64,000 nucleotides of DNA. Origin: Phycisphaerales bacterium. Its GTDB lineage: Bacteria; Planctomycetota; Phycisphaerae; Phycisphaerales; SM1A02. Below the pieces are notes generated by a model. That model did not search any database, was not told the DNA's origin, and saw only the letters and a program-made list of their open reading frames with translations. Position 1 is the stretch's first letter. The number at the start of each line of letters is the position of its first letter. Both the position numbers and the translations under genes were made by a program. Below are positions 17,915-28,888 of the stretch, piece after piece. The stretch is taken from positions 1 through 64,000 of the forward strand of contig SIAK01000004.1 in the NCBI GenBank assembly GCA_009691805.1, written 5' to 3'.

Positions 17915-18495
17915 TTACGCTTTCGGCAAGCAGTCAGCTCGCACTTTTAGAGGTCGGTCGAGGAGATCTGCGGCGCGAAGGATTTTTGAGATCCCAAGCG
18001 CGTCAGCTTCCGTGAAGCAGCAGGTCTCGAAGCTGTCGAGATCGAGCACACCGATGCAGTTTCCGTCGGTGAATATCGGAACCACGAGTTCGGAGCGGTC
18101 GCGCGGATCGCAGGCGACGTACTGGGTTCCTAGGAGTTCGACATCTTCGACGAGGCGGATGTGCTCCTCAAGAAACGCCTGCCCGCAAACGCCGTGCAAT
18201 TCGATCGGGGAACAAGCCGGTTTGGGCTGTCGAGCGATGAGGAGGAGCGAACTCGGATCGGTCGCTCCAGCGTGCAGGTAGAAACCAACCCACGAGCAGC
18301 CACGGGATGCGAGCGCTGTCCAAAGCACATCGGTGAGCGCATGCAATCGCGCGTGTAAGTCTGGATGTGCGACGGCGAGGTGGCGCGATTGTTCGCAGAG
18401 TGATTCGTAGAACGCTTCGTCGCCCAAGGCCGAGCCATGAACTGAACCATGAACTGAACCATCAGCTGAACCACGCGCGCAATCACGCGCGCTCG

Positions 18496-18499
<4 letters not shown>
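17915..18499 (-). CDS. GAF-domain free methionine-(R)-sulfoxide reductase-like protein
   Basis: Likely reduces free methionine-R-sulfoxide with a thiol mechanism. The 194-residue protein is one GAF domain with all three family cysteines in the right contexts: [12 protein letters not shown] and [17 protein letters not shown], followed by [15 protein letters not shown]. The N-terminal 25 residues contain a repeated Gly-Ser-Val-His unit and look disordered. The GTG start overlaps the clpX stop (GTGA), so the reductase is made with clpX, which suggests a link between protein quality control and oxidative damage repair. A signalling GAF protein is the alternative, but the cysteine set argues for the enzyme. 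Confidence 0.8.
18435..18470. repeat. 12-bp tandem repeat in the 5-prime end of the GAF reductase gene
   Basis: Two exact copies of CCATGAACTGAA (18435-18446, 18447-18458) and a third with two changes (18459-18470). In the gene frame they encode Gly-Ser-Val-His units, so copy-number changes would not break the reading frame. Confidence 0.85.
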
Positions 18500-19953
<1,454 letters not shown>

Positions 19954-20107
19954 GGAAAATCAAGTGGAGGGCGGAAAGTGCAGGCTTCGCTGTGGTGGGA
20001 GAATATCGTCAATTCTGAGCATGACCATTGCGACTCGAAGTAGAAGTCCGCGTGATCTGTTGAATTGCGCAGCGGGGAAAACTCCTCAACGTTCGTCGGG
20101 ATCGAAG

Positions 20108-20449
20108 TTACCGCCCGCTTCGACCTGTTCGTGGACTCTTCTTTCCAGAAGCGGGTGTTCCTGCATCTGGTTCGACCGGTTGCGCTTCGCGGCGGACACG
20201 CTCTTTCAAGAGGGCGGTTGCTGAGGCGAGTTCTTCGGCCGAGAGTTTGCCTTCTTTATGAAGTTGGCGAAGATCGTGCAGGGTAAAACCGTCGGCAGCA
20301 TCCACTGTTTTCGAGTTGGCGCGAAGACGCATCGCGATCAAGAATCCGATCACCGTGGCGACGAGAAGTCCCGCGAGCGGAATCCAAATCTCTGTCGAAG
20401 CCAACAGCGGTGATGCGAAGGTTGTCGCTGTCATCGCGCTTGCAATCAC
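20108..20449 (-). CDS. Small membrane protein with SHOCT-like C-terminus
   Basis: A 113-residue protein with one clear membrane segment (IWIPLAGLLVATVIGFLIAM, about residues 22-41) and a cytoplasmic tail containing LHDLRQLHKEGKLSAEELA (about 59-77), a helical motif of the SHOCT kind (short C-terminal domain with a Gly-x-[IL]-[ST]-x-E-E-[FL] core). The last 25 residues are basic and Pro/Gly-rich. Its ATG overlaps the tig stop (ATGA), so it is translationally coupled to trigger factor. It occupies the place where clpP often lies. Function unknown. Confidence 0.7.
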   Translation of the reverse strand: MIASAMTATTFASPLLASTEIWIPLAGLLVATVIGFLIAMRLRANSKTVDAADGFTLHDLRQLHKEGKLSAEELASATALLKERVRREAQPVEPDAGTPASGKKSPRTGRSGR

Positions 20450-21843
20450 TTCGTGGTTGCGGCCTTTGCCTTCTCGTTGACGAGTGTGTTCCAGTCGTCT
20501 GCGGCGACGTCTTCGGTCTTCGCATTGACGAGCAAGCGATCAGCGACCTTCGCTTCACGAATGACGTGCATGACTTCGCCCATGCGATTGTTCTTCTCGA
20601 GATCCTTGCGAAGGACTTCGGGGCGAACGTTCTGCTGTTGAGCGAGTGACGCGATGCGTCCGTTGAGTTCCGCTTCTGTGACGGTCACACCGAATTGCTC
20701 GGAGAGTTTGCCCACGATGAAGAAGAGCTTCAATCGTCGACGCACTGCATCGCTGCTTCCCGATTGCATTTCGGCAACGCGACGGTCGGCCGCTTCTGGA
20801 TCAACGCCGCGCGAGAGCAGGTTGTAACGCTGTTGCTCGAGTGTGCGCGCGACTTGCATTTCACCGAGCTTTTGCGGCATTTCGAAGTCCGTTGCATCGA
20901 GAATCGCTTCGAAGACTTGCTCGCGCATCGCGGCGCGTTGCTCGCCATCGCGGCGTTGCTCGAGTGCATCGTTCACTTGTTCGCGCAGCATCGCTTCGCT
21001 CTCAAGTCCGAAGAGTTCAGCAAGTTTGCTTACTTCTTGCGGCGTTATGCGCTCTGCTTCCTTGATGGTGTAGGTGACGGTGATCTTCTTGCCGCGAAGT
21101 TCTTCGCGCTCGTGCGCATCGGCGCCGATCACGCTCACTTCGATGGTTGCGCCAATACTCTTTCCGAGCAGCGCGGCTTCGAGACCTTCGAAGATCATGC
21201 CGAGGAGCGCGCCCTTGCCTTCATCTTCCTTCGCAGGAACCACGCAAAGAGCATTCTCGGATTCGAAGTACACGCCGTCACGGCCTTCCACAGTCACGAC
21301 AGCCTTGCCGACCATGCGATCGAGGTGCTCGAACGCGCCTTCGATGCGTGCAGGTGTACCGAAGCGGTAGCACTGGCGGAGCAACTCTGCGTTGATGTGC
21401 TCGTCCTTGATCTCAATGATGGGGCGCTTGACGGACAGTGATTCCGTGCCCTTCACTTCAAAGTCAGGAAGCGTTTCGATATCGACTTGGAAAACGAACG
21501 CCTTGCCGCGCTCGAGTTCAGGAATCGCGGTGCCTTCGACCTGCATCGGCTCAGAAATGGGGCGCAAAGACTTGGAGTCAATCGCCTTCTGATACGCCTC
21601 GCTCATGAGTTGTTGGCGCGTCTCGCTCCCGAGCGAGCTTCCGAGTTTCTTCTCCAAAAGTGCGCGTGGAGCCTTGCCCTTGCGGAAGCCAGGAACCTGC
21701 GCGCCCGCGGCAAACGTCTTGAACGCGGCATCGAGGCGAGCGTTCACAGCTTCTGCCGGAACAGTCAGCGTGATGCGCTTGGCGCATGGCGCGGTGTCAG
21801 CAACTTGGATGTCAACATCGATCGATTCAACTGTGGTGGTCAT
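20446..21843 (-). CDS. tig: Trigger factor (ribosome-associated chaperone and prolyl isomerase)
   Basis: First chaperone to meet nascent chains at the ribosome exit. The 465-residue protein has the ribosome-binding N-terminal domain with the signature loop VPGFRKGKAPRALLEKKLG (about residues 54-72), a degenerate FKBP-like domain around residues 160-245 (RMVGKAVVTVEGRDGVYFES ... GMIFEGLEAALLGKSIG), and a long helical C-terminal domain. The length is a little above the usual 430. It heads the tig - SHOCT-like - clpX - reductase cluster. Confidence 0.93.
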   Translation of the reverse strand: MTTTVESIDVDIQVADTAPCAKRITLTVPAEAVNARLDAAFKTFAAGAQVPGFRKGKAPRALLEKKLGSSLGSETRQQLMSEAYQKAIDSKSLRPISEPMQVEGTAIPELERGKAFVFQVDIETLPDFEVKGTESLSVKRPIIEIKDEHINAELLRQCYRFGTPARIEGAFEHLDRMVGKAVVTVEGRDGVYFESENALCVVPAKEDEGKGALLGMIFEGLEAALLGKSIGATIEVSVIGADAHEREELRGKKITVTYTIKEAERITPQEVSKLAELFGLESEAMLREQVNDALEQRRDGEQRAAMREQVFEAILDATDFEMPQKLGEMQVARTLEQQRYNLLSRGVDPEAADRRVAEMQSGSSDAVRRRLKLFFIVGKLSEQFGVTVTEAELNGRIASLAQQQNVRPEVLRKDLEKNNRMGEVMHVIREAKVADRLLVNAKTEDVAADDWNTLVNEKAKAATTK

Positions 21844-22001
21844 GGGCCTAAAATCCTACATACGGGCAAGTGGAGTGAGCCGAGCAAGGTAGCAAAGCCA
21901 ACGCGCGAAGGCAAAGGCGAGGCACTGACTTCTGGAGATATCCATCCATCAGTGCCGTCGTACTTCATCCGCAATCGCGGGATGTGCGAGGGGATTCGGA
22001 A

Positions 22002-24170
22002 TCAGTGGGTTGAAAACAACAGTTCGGCGTAGGTCGGCAATGGCCAATGATCCGCAGGCATGCGGCGCTCGAGTGCGTCGGAGCAATCGCGGACCTTTGC
22101 CATCGCCACGACGACATGGTCGCGCATGAATTTCATCTGCTTCTCTGCGTCGCTCTCGTGATGCGTCAGCGACTTCTCAAGTTCCTGCAAACTTGTACGA
22201 AGTTGATCCGCCATCTTCACGAACTCGCGCAAATCAAGTTCGGTGGATGGGCATTCCACACCCGCGCCCTGCGTTGCCGAAACCACATCCGCAAGTTCCG
22301 CTTGCGCACGAAGCGCAGCAGGAAGCAAGAGTGTGCGCGTCATCGACGCCAGCGTGCGTCCTTCAATCGTGAGCAATTTGTTGTACTGCTCGACGAGGAC
22401 TTCCGTGCGCGCATCGAGTTCGCGCTTCGAAAGCACGCCGTACTTCGCGAAGAGATCGGCAACCTTCTTCGGGCGCAGTGCCGCGAGCGCTTCTGGTGTG
22501 GAGCGCAGATTTGCGAGTCCACGCTTGGCGGCTTCCGCTTGCCACGCTTGCGAGTAGCCATCGCCGTCGAAGCAAATGCGACGGTGTTGCTTGATGATTT
22601 CTTTCAGCAGCGCCTTCACCGCGACTTCGAGCTTCGCCTGTGATGGATTCTTGCCCGCGCGTTTCTCGAGTTGCGTGGAAACGTAATCGAGACTCTCCGC
22701 AATGATCGTGTTGAGCACGGTGTTGGGCCAGGCAACTGCTTGCGAACTTCCCACAGCGCGGAACTCGAACTTGTTGCCCGTGAACGCGAACGGAGAAGTG
22801 CGATTGCGATCGCTTGAGTGCTTCGGAATCTGCGGCAACGTCGTCGCGCCCAGATCCATCTCGCCACCCTTCATCGTCTTCTTCGCGTCACCGATCTCAA
22901 GCTGATCAATGATGTCCGTGAGCATGTCGCCGAGGAAGATCGACATGATCGCGGGAGGTGCTTCGTTCGCGCCAAGTCGGTGATCATTCGCTGCACTCGC
23001 GATGGAGGCGCGGAGCAATTCCGCGTGGAGATCAATCGCGCGCATCACCGCACACAGCACGGTGAGGAACTGCATGTTCGAATGCGTGTCATCGCGCGGA
23101 TCCAGCAGATTCGCGCCGGTATCTGTCGAGAGCGACCAGTTGTTGTGCTTGCCGGAACCATTCACGCCTGCGAAAGGCTTCTCGTGAATCAAGCACACAA
23201 AGCCGTGCTTCGGCGCGGTTTCTTGCAGGATCGTCATCGTGAGCATTTGATGATCGACGGCGACGTTTGCATTTTCAAACGTCGGTGCGATTTCAAACTG
23301 CGCAGGCGCGACTTCATTGTGTCGCGTCTTCACAGGGATGCCGAGTTCGAACAATCGACCTTCGAGATCTGCCATGAATGAAAGCACGCGCTCCGGAATC
23401 GCACCAAAGTAGTGATCTTCCATCTGCTGGCCCTTGGGCGCGCTTGTGCCCACGAGCGTGCGACCACAGATCTTCAGATCAGGGCGAGCTTGCGCGAGTT
23501 CGGCGTCGATCAAGAAATACTCTTGTTCCACGCCGAGTGTGGAGATGACTTGCTTCGTCGTCGTGTCACCAAAGAGGCGCACGAGTCGGAGCGCCTGCTT
23601 GGAAACCGCTTCAATCGAGCGGAGGAGCGGAGTTTTCTTGTCGAGCGCTTCGCCCGTGTAGCTCACGAACACGGTGGGAATGCAGAGCGTCGCGTGCGCG
23701 CCAACTTTGTGAATGAAAGCAGGGCTCGTCGCGTCCCACGCGGTGTAGCCACGCGCTTCATACGTATCGCGAATGCCACCGTGCGGAAAACTTGACGCAT
23801 CAGGTTCACCTTGCACAAGTTGCGAACCGCTGAACTTTTCAATCGCGCTTCCGTCTGCGTTGATCGAAAGGAACGCGTCATGCTTTTCTGCGGTCAACCC
23901 CGTGAGCGGTTGGAACCAGTGGCAATAGTGCGTGACGCCATTCTCAATCGCCCAATCCTTCATCGCGCAGGCGACGGTGTTGGCGATCTTGGGGTCGAGT
24001 GCGGAACCTGTTGTGATCGTCTTCTCGAGATTCATGAAGACATCAGGCGGCAAGCGCTTGAGCATCACATCTCCAGAAAAAACGAGACAACCATAAGTGT
24101 CGGAGACGCGTCGCTGTGGCATAGAACGATCCTTCTGACCCGTGGTGTTGGCGGGCATTGACTGTGGCAT
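22002..24170 (-). CDS. glnN: Glutamine synthetase type III
   Basis: Makes glutamine from glutamate, ammonia and ATP. The length (722 residues) and motifs are those of [25 protein letters not shown] (ATP/glutamate site), [27 protein letters not shown] and [24 protein letters not shown]. The frame starts at 24170, but the ATG at 24122 ([11 protein letters not shown]) is equally plausible and fits the domain start better. It is the only nitrogen-assimilation gene in the window and stands apart, with about 150 bp free on each side. Confidence 0.93.
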   Translation of the reverse strand: MPQSMPANTTGQKDRSMPQRRVSDTYGCLVFSGDVMLKRLPPDVFMNLEKTITTGSALDPKIANTVACAMKDWAIENGVTHYCHWFQPLTGLTAEKHDAFLSINADGSAIEKFSGSQLVQGEPDASSFPHGGIRDTYEARGYTAWDATSPAFIHKVGAHATLCIPTVFVSYTGEALDKKTPLLRSIEAVSKQALRLVRLFGDTTTKQVISTLGVEQEYFLIDAELAQARPDLKICGRTLVGTSAPKGQQMEDHYFGAIPERVLSFMADLEGRLFELGIPVKTRHNEVAPAQFEIAPTFENANVAVDHQMLTMTILQETAPKHGFVCLIHEKPFAGVNGSGKHNNWSLSTDTGANLLDPRDDTHSNMQFLTVLCAVMRAIDLHAELLRASIASAANDHRLGANEAPPAIMSIFLGDMLTDIIDQLEIGDAKKTMKGGEMDLGATTLPQIPKHSSDRNRTSPFAFTGNKFEFRAVGSSQAVAWPNTVLNTIIAESLDYVSTQLEKRAGKNPSQAKLEVAVKALLKEIIKQHRRICFDGDGYSQAWQAEAAKRGLANLRSTPEALAALRPKKVADLFAKYGVLSKRELDARTEVLVEQYNKLLTIEGRTLASMTRTLLLPAALRAQAELADVVSATQGAGVECPSTELDLREFVKMADQLRTSLQELEKSLTHHESDAEKQMKFMRDHVVVAMAKVRDCSDALERRMPADHWPLPTYAELLFSTH

Positions 24171-24317
24171 GGGCGGCAGTTTCGCGTGCGGAATGGAAGG
24201 GGCAACTCGAGAGGATCCGTCCTCTCAGAAGCAAAGCAGTATCGGAGGCATTGCGCTCTGTTGCAAGGCGGTAAACACCGATGTTTTCTGCATCGGAGCT
24301 CCGCGGCAAGGCGTCTG

Positions 24318-25502
24318 TCACCGCTGTCGCGCGATGGGTGTTGGTGAGGCGCGAGCGATGCGTCGAGCGCGCCCCTTCCGAAGGTGGGAGAGTCCCACAA
24401 GCCCCGCGAGTTCCTGCGCGAGAGTCTCGGCCGCCTGCTTTCGTTCAAAGCGCGCGAGCGTTCCGATCCATCCCTTGCGCCAGAAGAACCAGAGGAAGGC
24501 GAGTGCGACGGTGCCCATCGTGCCGAGCGCGTAGAGATATCCGTACTCCCACTCCAGTTCGGGCATGTTCCACGGACTGCTTGCACTGTGCACGAAGTTC
24601 ATTCCGTAGACACTCGCGATGAACGAGAGCGGCATGAAGATCGTGGAGATGATGGTGAGGACCTTCATGACCTCGTTGGCGCGATTCGCTATCGCGTTGA
24701 GGTAAAGATCCATGAGCCGCTGCACGCGTTCGCGTTGAAAGTCCACCACCTCTTGGAGTGCGGCGAATTCATCCTCAAGCTCGCGCAACGAGAGCCGAGT
24801 TTCGTTGAGCGATGTGAGAGGCTGCGCGAGAATCTTCGCGATGGAGTCTCGCAGCGGGCTGACGCAATCGCGATAGGTCAACAGATGCACACGCAGGTAG
24901 TGAATCTTGTGGAGCATCGTGCGGTCGGCGCGCATAGAGAGCGCGTCTTCCAACTTGTCGACCTTCTTCTCCAGTTCCGTAATGAGCGGTCGGTAGCTCT
25001 CGGCGATTGCGCGACCGAGTTGCAGGAGGAGGAATTGCGGCCCAAGCGCGCGCACCCGTCCCGTGCCATCGCGGAGTTGCTCGCGCACCTTTGTGAAGCA
25101 ATCTCCTGGGCGCTCTTGCACGGTGACGAGCAGACGATCTGTCGCGACGAAATCAATCACTTCCGTCACTTGCGCACCATGAATGAAGATCATCGTCGCC
25201 AAGAGGTGCGTACCAAAGTCTTGCACTTTCGCCCGCGCGGGTCCATTGCGCAGCGTGTCTGCTGCAATCGGATGCAATCCGCATAACCGCACGAGATCGG
25301 GCTCGATCAACGACATCGGCGCACACTCAATGTCGAGCCACGCGCAACCTTCCCATTGCTTCAGTATGTCGTGCGCAGACTCGAGCGTGTCAAGCTGCTC
25401 TTGACGGAACTCGCGCGGATTCCAAAGGATCAGGCGGTAGAGGGGAGGACGGATCTCGCTGCTGTCGATCGGCGATGGAATTGTGGAAGGTGCATCACTC
25501 AT
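24318..25502 (-). CDS. corA: CorA-family magnesium/divalent cation transporter
   Basis: Pentameric membrane channel for Mg2+ or related divalent metals. The 394-residue protein has a large cytoplasmic alpha/beta domain, long helices (about residues 190-290), then two C-terminal membrane segments: TIISTIFMPLSFIASVYGMNF with the diagnostic YGMNF signature and YLYALGTMGTVALAFLWFFW. It lies on the same strand as the type III glutamine synthetase, about 150 bp upstream of it. The basic C-terminal tail is longer than usual. Confidence 0.9.
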   Translation of the reverse strand: MSDAPSTIPSPIDSSEIRPPLYRLILWNPREFRQEQLDTLESAHDILKQWEGCAWLDIECAPMSLIEPDLVRLCGLHPIAADTLRNGPARAKVQDFGTHLLATMIFIHGAQVTEVIDFVATDRLLVTVQERPGDCFTKVREQLRDGTGRVRALGPQFLLLQLGRAIAESYRPLITELEKKVDKLEDALSMRADRTMLHKIHYLRVHLLTYRDCVSPLRDSIAKILAQPLTSLNETRLSLRELEDEFAALQEVVDFQRERVQRLMDLYLNAIANRANEVMKVLTIISTIFMPLSFIASVYGMNFVHSASSPWNMPELEWEYGYLYALGTMGTVALAFLWFFWRKGWIGTLARFERKQAAETLAQELAGLVGLSHLRKGRARRIARASPTPIARQR

Positions 25503-25599
25503 GGTGAAGGAGAAGGGCGAACGTTCTGCGCGAGCGCTTTGTCAAGCGTGTGCACGATAGTGGGATTGGCGCACCGGTGTCTAACCGCAATTGTTGACA

Positions 25600-25627
25600 G
25601 GGACGCCACCCGTCCCGCCTAGGCGGG
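25600..25627. other. Two overlapping, mutually exclusive inverted repeats
   Basis: GGGACG-CCACC-CGTCCC at about 25600-25616 and the perfect palindrome CCCGCCTAGGCGGG at 25614-25627 share the CCC bases, so only one can form at a time. They lie between corA and the phosphodiesterase gene. There is no T-run on either side, so I do not call a terminator. Confidence 0.5.
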
Positions 25628-25660
25628 GGATCTCGAAAAATGCGAGCGGGCAACTTCGCG

Positions 25661-26161
25661 TTAGAGCGAGTGACTGTCGTCGACTTCGATCCACTCTGCC
25701 GCGCCCGTGTCTGGTTCGAGCAGCAAGACCGTAAAGCGTCGCGCGCGATCGAGTGCGCCAGGATTCATGCAGCGCGTAGAGCCCACGCGCTGATCATGTG
25801 CTTCGTGCGAGTGTCCGCTGAGGAGATAGTCGACGTGTTCGTTGAGAAGGAAGTCGATCGCTTCAGGAAGATGACCGTGCGTGACGCCGATGCGTTTGTC
25901 ACCACACTGGACGACACCAACGGGATGCTTCGTTTCGATGCCGAGAAAATCCGCGTATCGACGGAGCGGTTGTTCGTCATCACAGTTGCCGAAGACGACA
26001 GTCGCCTCAAGTCCCACAAACATGTCAAGGACTTGTTCGCTCCCGACATCACCAAGATGCACGAACTTCGTCGCACCTCGACTTGCGAGTGCAGCGATAG
26101 CGGCGCGTGTTCGTTGCCAACGGCCGTGAGAATCTGAAAGTACACCAATGATTTGGCCCAT
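25661..26161 (-). CDS. YfcE/MJ0936-type metallophosphoesterase
   Basis: Small calcineurin-like phosphodiesterase. From the ATG at 26161 (MGQIIGVLSDSHG) the protein has 166 residues; the frame opens five codons earlier at 26176. All metal-site motifs are present: SDSHG, HLGDVG, FGNCDDE and the late GHSHEA, with VTHGHLPEAID between them. Family members hydrolyse phosphodiester or nucleotide substrates; the physiological substrate here is unknown. It is divergent from gltX across about 50 bp. Confidence 0.85.
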   Translation of the reverse strand: MGQIIGVLSDSHGRWQRTRAAIAALASRGATKFVHLGDVGSEQVLDMFVGLEATVVFGNCDDEQPLRRYADFLGIETKHPVGVVQCGDKRIGVTHGHLPEAIDFLLNEHVDYLLSGHSHEAHDQRVGSTRCMNPGALDRARRFTVLLLEPDTGAAEWIEVDDSHSL

Positions 26162-26210
26162 GTTGCGAGCCTCCAATTAGGTTTCCTGCTTCCACGGTAC
26201 CCTGTCTTCG

Positions 26211-27914
26211 ATGGATTCCAACAGCGAACCTCTGATTTCTCCTCCAGTTACTAGATTCGCCCCATCGCCGTCAGGTCACCTGCACGTGGGAGGCGCAAGA
26301 ACTGCCTTGTTTTGCTGGGCCTTTGCGAAGGGGCGCGGCGGCAAGTTCGTGATCCGAATCGAGGACACGGATCAGAAGCGTTCAAGCGATGCTGCGAGCG
26401 TTGGGTTCCTCAAGGATCTTGAATGGCTGGGCATTCGGTGGGATGAAGGGCCTGTCTACAACGCGCCTGATGGCAGTGCAGTGGGGGGAGGTCCCCATGG
26501 TCCGTACTTTCAATCCGAGAGGTTGGACCTCTACAACCACCACATTCAACGCCTCCTTGATGCAGGCTCGGCCTACGAAGCGTGGGATTCTGCCGAAGAA
26601 CTAGAAGCGTTCCGCAAGGACTCGCTCGCTCGCAAGGAAGCATTCCGTTATCGATTCCGTGGCGAACCGACTGCGGAGGAGCGTGCGAAGTTTGCCGCAG
26701 AAGGCCGCATTCCTGTCGTGCGTTTTCGTTCCGCACTTGTAGCTGTGACGATTCCCGACGAAGTGCTTGGACACACGGTGTTGCCTGCAGGTGAAGTCGA
26801 TGATTTCGTCATCCGGAAGAAGGATGGATTTCCAACCTATCACTTTGCCGTGGTGGTCGATGACGAATTCATGTGCGTGACGCATGTGTTCCGCGCGCAG
26901 GAGCATTTCACCAACACCGCGAAGCATGTGCTTCTGCAAGACGCGCTTGGGTTCCGTCGACCAATCTATGGGCATCTTTCGATCATCAAGAATCCTGATG
27001 ATTCGAAGATGAGTAAGCGCGACAAGGACAAGGTGCTGCGCAAAGCGGTGAAGGAGCAGGGGCTCAGCGCGCCGCCGGCGAACACCGTGACGCACGAAGA
27101 GTGGTCGAGCTGGCTTGCGAGCGACAACGTGCAGTTGTCACTCGACGGCGCAATCGCGCTCGCAACGGCGTTGCAGGTAGTGCTGCCGGAAATCAATGTC
27201 GATGACTTCCGACGCAGCGGCTATCTGCCCGAAGTCATTTGCAACTTCCTCGCGCTCAATGGCTGGAGCCCTGGCCACGACATCGAGAAGTTCGACAACG
27301 CATTCTTGAAGGAGCGATTCGGGCTCGATCGCGTGTTGAAGACGCCGGCGAAGTTTGATCGCGTGAAACTGCTGGCGTTCAACACGGATGCGATGAATGC
27401 GATGGCGCACGATGATTTCGTCACGCGTTGTAGAGCGCACGCGGTGATCTTCCGACCAGAATTTCTCGCGCGTTTGAACGCCGAGCAATTCAAGTTGCTC
27501 ATGCTTGCAACCAAGGAGCGATCGAAGACGCTCGATGAACCTTTCAAGAGCAATGCGTTCTTGCTCGAGAGCGACGAGTCGCTTCCGTTCAAGGACGACA
27601 AGTCGGTGCGCAAAGCGCTCGGCATCGGAGCAACGCTTGAAGCGGGCGCGAAGTCGGGACTCGATCACTTGCGCGCGATGCACTCGATTCTCGCGGCATG
27701 CGCGTGGGAACACGACGCGCTCGAACACGCTGCGATGGAGTACGCCAACGTGCACGCAGGCGGAAAAATTGGTTCCGTCGCGCAACCACTTCGCATCGCA
27801 GCAAGCGGCGCGACAGTGAGCCCTCCGATTTGGGACACGCTGCTCCTCGTCGGTAAAGCAGGCACGTTACGCAGACTCGAACGTTGCATCGAGTGGGCGG
27901 AAGCGCTTCGATAA
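26211..27914 (+). CDS. gltX: Glutamyl-tRNA synthetase
   Basis: Charges tRNA-Glu. Class I signatures are FAPSPSGHLHVGGARTALF (HIGH-type, about residues 18-36) and DSKMSKRDKDK (KMSKS-type, about 263-273). Other family segments are FVIRIEDTDQKRS and DFPTYHF-like DGFPTYHFAVVVDD. At 567 residues it is about 70-90 longer than the common form, mostly through an insert straight after KMSKR and before the YLPEVICNFLALNGWS segment. It is followed by a tRNA gene for a different amino acid (valine). Confidence 0.95.
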   Translation: MDSNSEPLISPPVTRFAPSPSGHLHVGGARTALFCWAFAKGRGGKFVIRIEDTDQKRSSDAASVGFLKDLEWLGIRWDEGPVYNAPDGSAVGGGPHGPYFQSERLDLYNHHIQRLLDAGSAYEAWDSAEELEAFRKDSLARKEAFRYRFRGEPTAEERAKFAAEGRIPVVRFRSALVAVTIPDEVLGHTVLPAGEVDDFVIRKKDGFPTYHFAVVVDDEFMCVTHVFRAQEHFTNTAKHVLLQDALGFRRPIYGHLSIIKNPDDSKMSKRDKDKVLRKAVKEQGLSAPPANTVTHEEWSSWLASDNVQLSLDGAIALATALQVVLPEINVDDFRRSGYLPEVICNFLALNGWSPGHDIEKFDNAFLKERFGLDRVLKTPAKFDRVKLLAFNTDAMNAMAHDDFVTRCRAHAVIFRPEFLARLNAEQFKLLMLATKERSKTLDEPFKSNAFLLESDESLPFKDDKSVRKALGIGATLEAGAKSGLDHLRAMHSILAACAWEHDALEHAAMEYANVHAGGKIGSVAQPLRIAASGATVSPPIWDTLLLVGKAGTLRRLERCIEWAEALR

Positions 27915-27974
27915 AATGGATGGCATCAACAGTATTTACAAGCGCATCCGCGTTGGCTATACTCTTCGCCCGAC

Positions 27975-28048
27975 GGACCATTGGCGCAGTTGGTTAGCGC
28001 GTCTCCATGACACGGAGAAGGTCACTGGTTCGAGTCCAGTATGGTCCA
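27975..28048 (+). tRNA. tRNA-Val (GAC anticodon)
   Basis: Full cloverleaf by eye: acceptor GGACCAT / ATGGTCC, D-stem GCGC / GCGC with loop AGTTGGTTA, anticodon stem TCTCC / GGAGA with loop ATGACAC giving anticodon GAC after T33, and T-arm ACTGG TTCGAGT CCAGT. The discriminator is A and no CCA is encoded. It is 60 bp downstream of gltX. Confidence 0.93.
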
Positions 28049-28060
28049 CTGAGTCTCTCA

Positions 28061-28088
28061 AGGCGCGCCCACATTGGGTGCGCCTTTT
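28061..28088 (+). terminator. Rho-independent terminator after tRNA-Val
   Basis: GC-rich stem AGGCGCGCCC / GGGTGCGCCT around ACATT, followed by TTTTCT. It begins 12 bp after the tRNA. Confidence 0.85.
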
Positions 28089-28177
28089 CTATTTCTTGTA
28101 AAACTGTGATGGTTTCTGCGGCGGCTTACGCGTTCGAGTTAGTCCATTTCGTAGATCAGGTTCCAAGGAGATTCGTC

Positions 28178-28345
28178 ATGGCGAGGTTGAAAAAAGATGG
28201 CACGGAAGACAGGCGTTTCAAATCCGGTGGCTGCTCTTCATGCATGTTGAAGGCGGGCTGCCTGGTGATCTTGCTCATAGGAGTCGGAGTCTTCGTCCTT
28301 GGCCGTTGGGTCTGGGAGAGTTTCGAAGCATGGCAGGCCAGTTAA
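28178..28345 (+). CDS. Small single-span membrane protein
   Basis: A 55-residue protein starting at the ATG at 28178, with AAGGAG about 8 bases upstream, which is why I prefer this start over the longer frame that would run through the tRNA. It has a charged N-terminus, a cysteine cluster CSSCMLKAGC just before one membrane segment (LVILLIGVGVFVLGRWVW), and a short tail. I do not recognise a family. The cysteines beside the membrane could bind a metal or a lipid, but that is speculation. Confidence 0.7.
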   Translation: MARLKKDGTEDRRFKSGGCSSCMLKAGCLVILLIGVGVFVLGRWVWESFEAWQAS

Positions 28346-28354
28346 GCGCGCCTC

Positions 28355-28888
28355 TCACGAGTTCTGGCACTTTGAAGCGATGAGTGCGCAGGCGCGTGCG
28401 TCGCTGAGTGCGTCGTGATGCCGTAGCGGAATCTGCAGATGCGCGGAAACGACGTTCAGCGTGTGCTTGGGAAGCTGTGGGAAAGATTTGCGTGCAAGCC
28501 TGACGGTGCATTCGAGGTGGAAGGGAAGCGCGCTCCCGAGCGCGGCCTCAAGTTGTCCTCGGTCAAACGGCGCGTTGTGCGCGACGAATCGCGCGGTTGG
28601 CTCCTCGGTTGGATCGAACGCAAAGAGCCGAGGTGGCGAGCACTCCATCCGTGCTTGCGTGATGAATGCGAGCACTTCGTTCCATGCGCTCTTGATGCTC
28701 GGTTTCCCACGCACGTCTCGTTCGGTGATGCCGTGAATCCCTGTGAAACGCGGGTCAAACGCGCTTTGTGGATTCAGGAGCCAGTGCCGATCGCGCACGA
28801 CCACGCCGTGCGTCACGACCGCGACGCCGATCGCGCAGATCGCGCCCGCCTGCGAGTTCGCAGTCTCCACATCGATCCCGATGATCAA
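28355..28888 (-). CDS. DEDDh-family 3-prime to 5-prime exonuclease
   Basis: A 177-residue exonuclease domain of the DnaQ/epsilon type. Catalytic motifs are IGIDVETAN (Asp and Glu of ExoI), VAHNAPFDRGQL (ExoII) and HHDALSDARA (ExoIII with the His-Asp pair). The IHGITERDVRGKPS segment is typical of DnaQ-like proteins. It has no polymerase or helicase domain, so it is a stand-alone nuclease, either a proofreading-like subunit or an RNase T/oligoribonuclease-like enzyme. Its ATG overlaps the stop of the upstream membrane protein gene by 4 bp. Confidence 0.88.
   Translation of the reverse strand: MIIGIDVETANSQAGAICAIGVAVVTHGVVVRDRHWLLNPQSAFDPRFTGIHGITERDVRGKPSIKSAWNEVLAFITQARMECSPPRLFAFDPTEEPTARFVAHNAPFDRGQLEAALGSALPFHLECTVRLARKSFPQLPKHTLNVVSAHLQIPLRHHDALSDARACALIASKCQNS

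Noticed and set aside
28007-28177. N-terminal extension of the small membrane protein through the tRNA-Val gene
   Set aside because: The longer frame would translate tRNA and terminator sequence; the ATG at 28178 has its own ribosome binding site.
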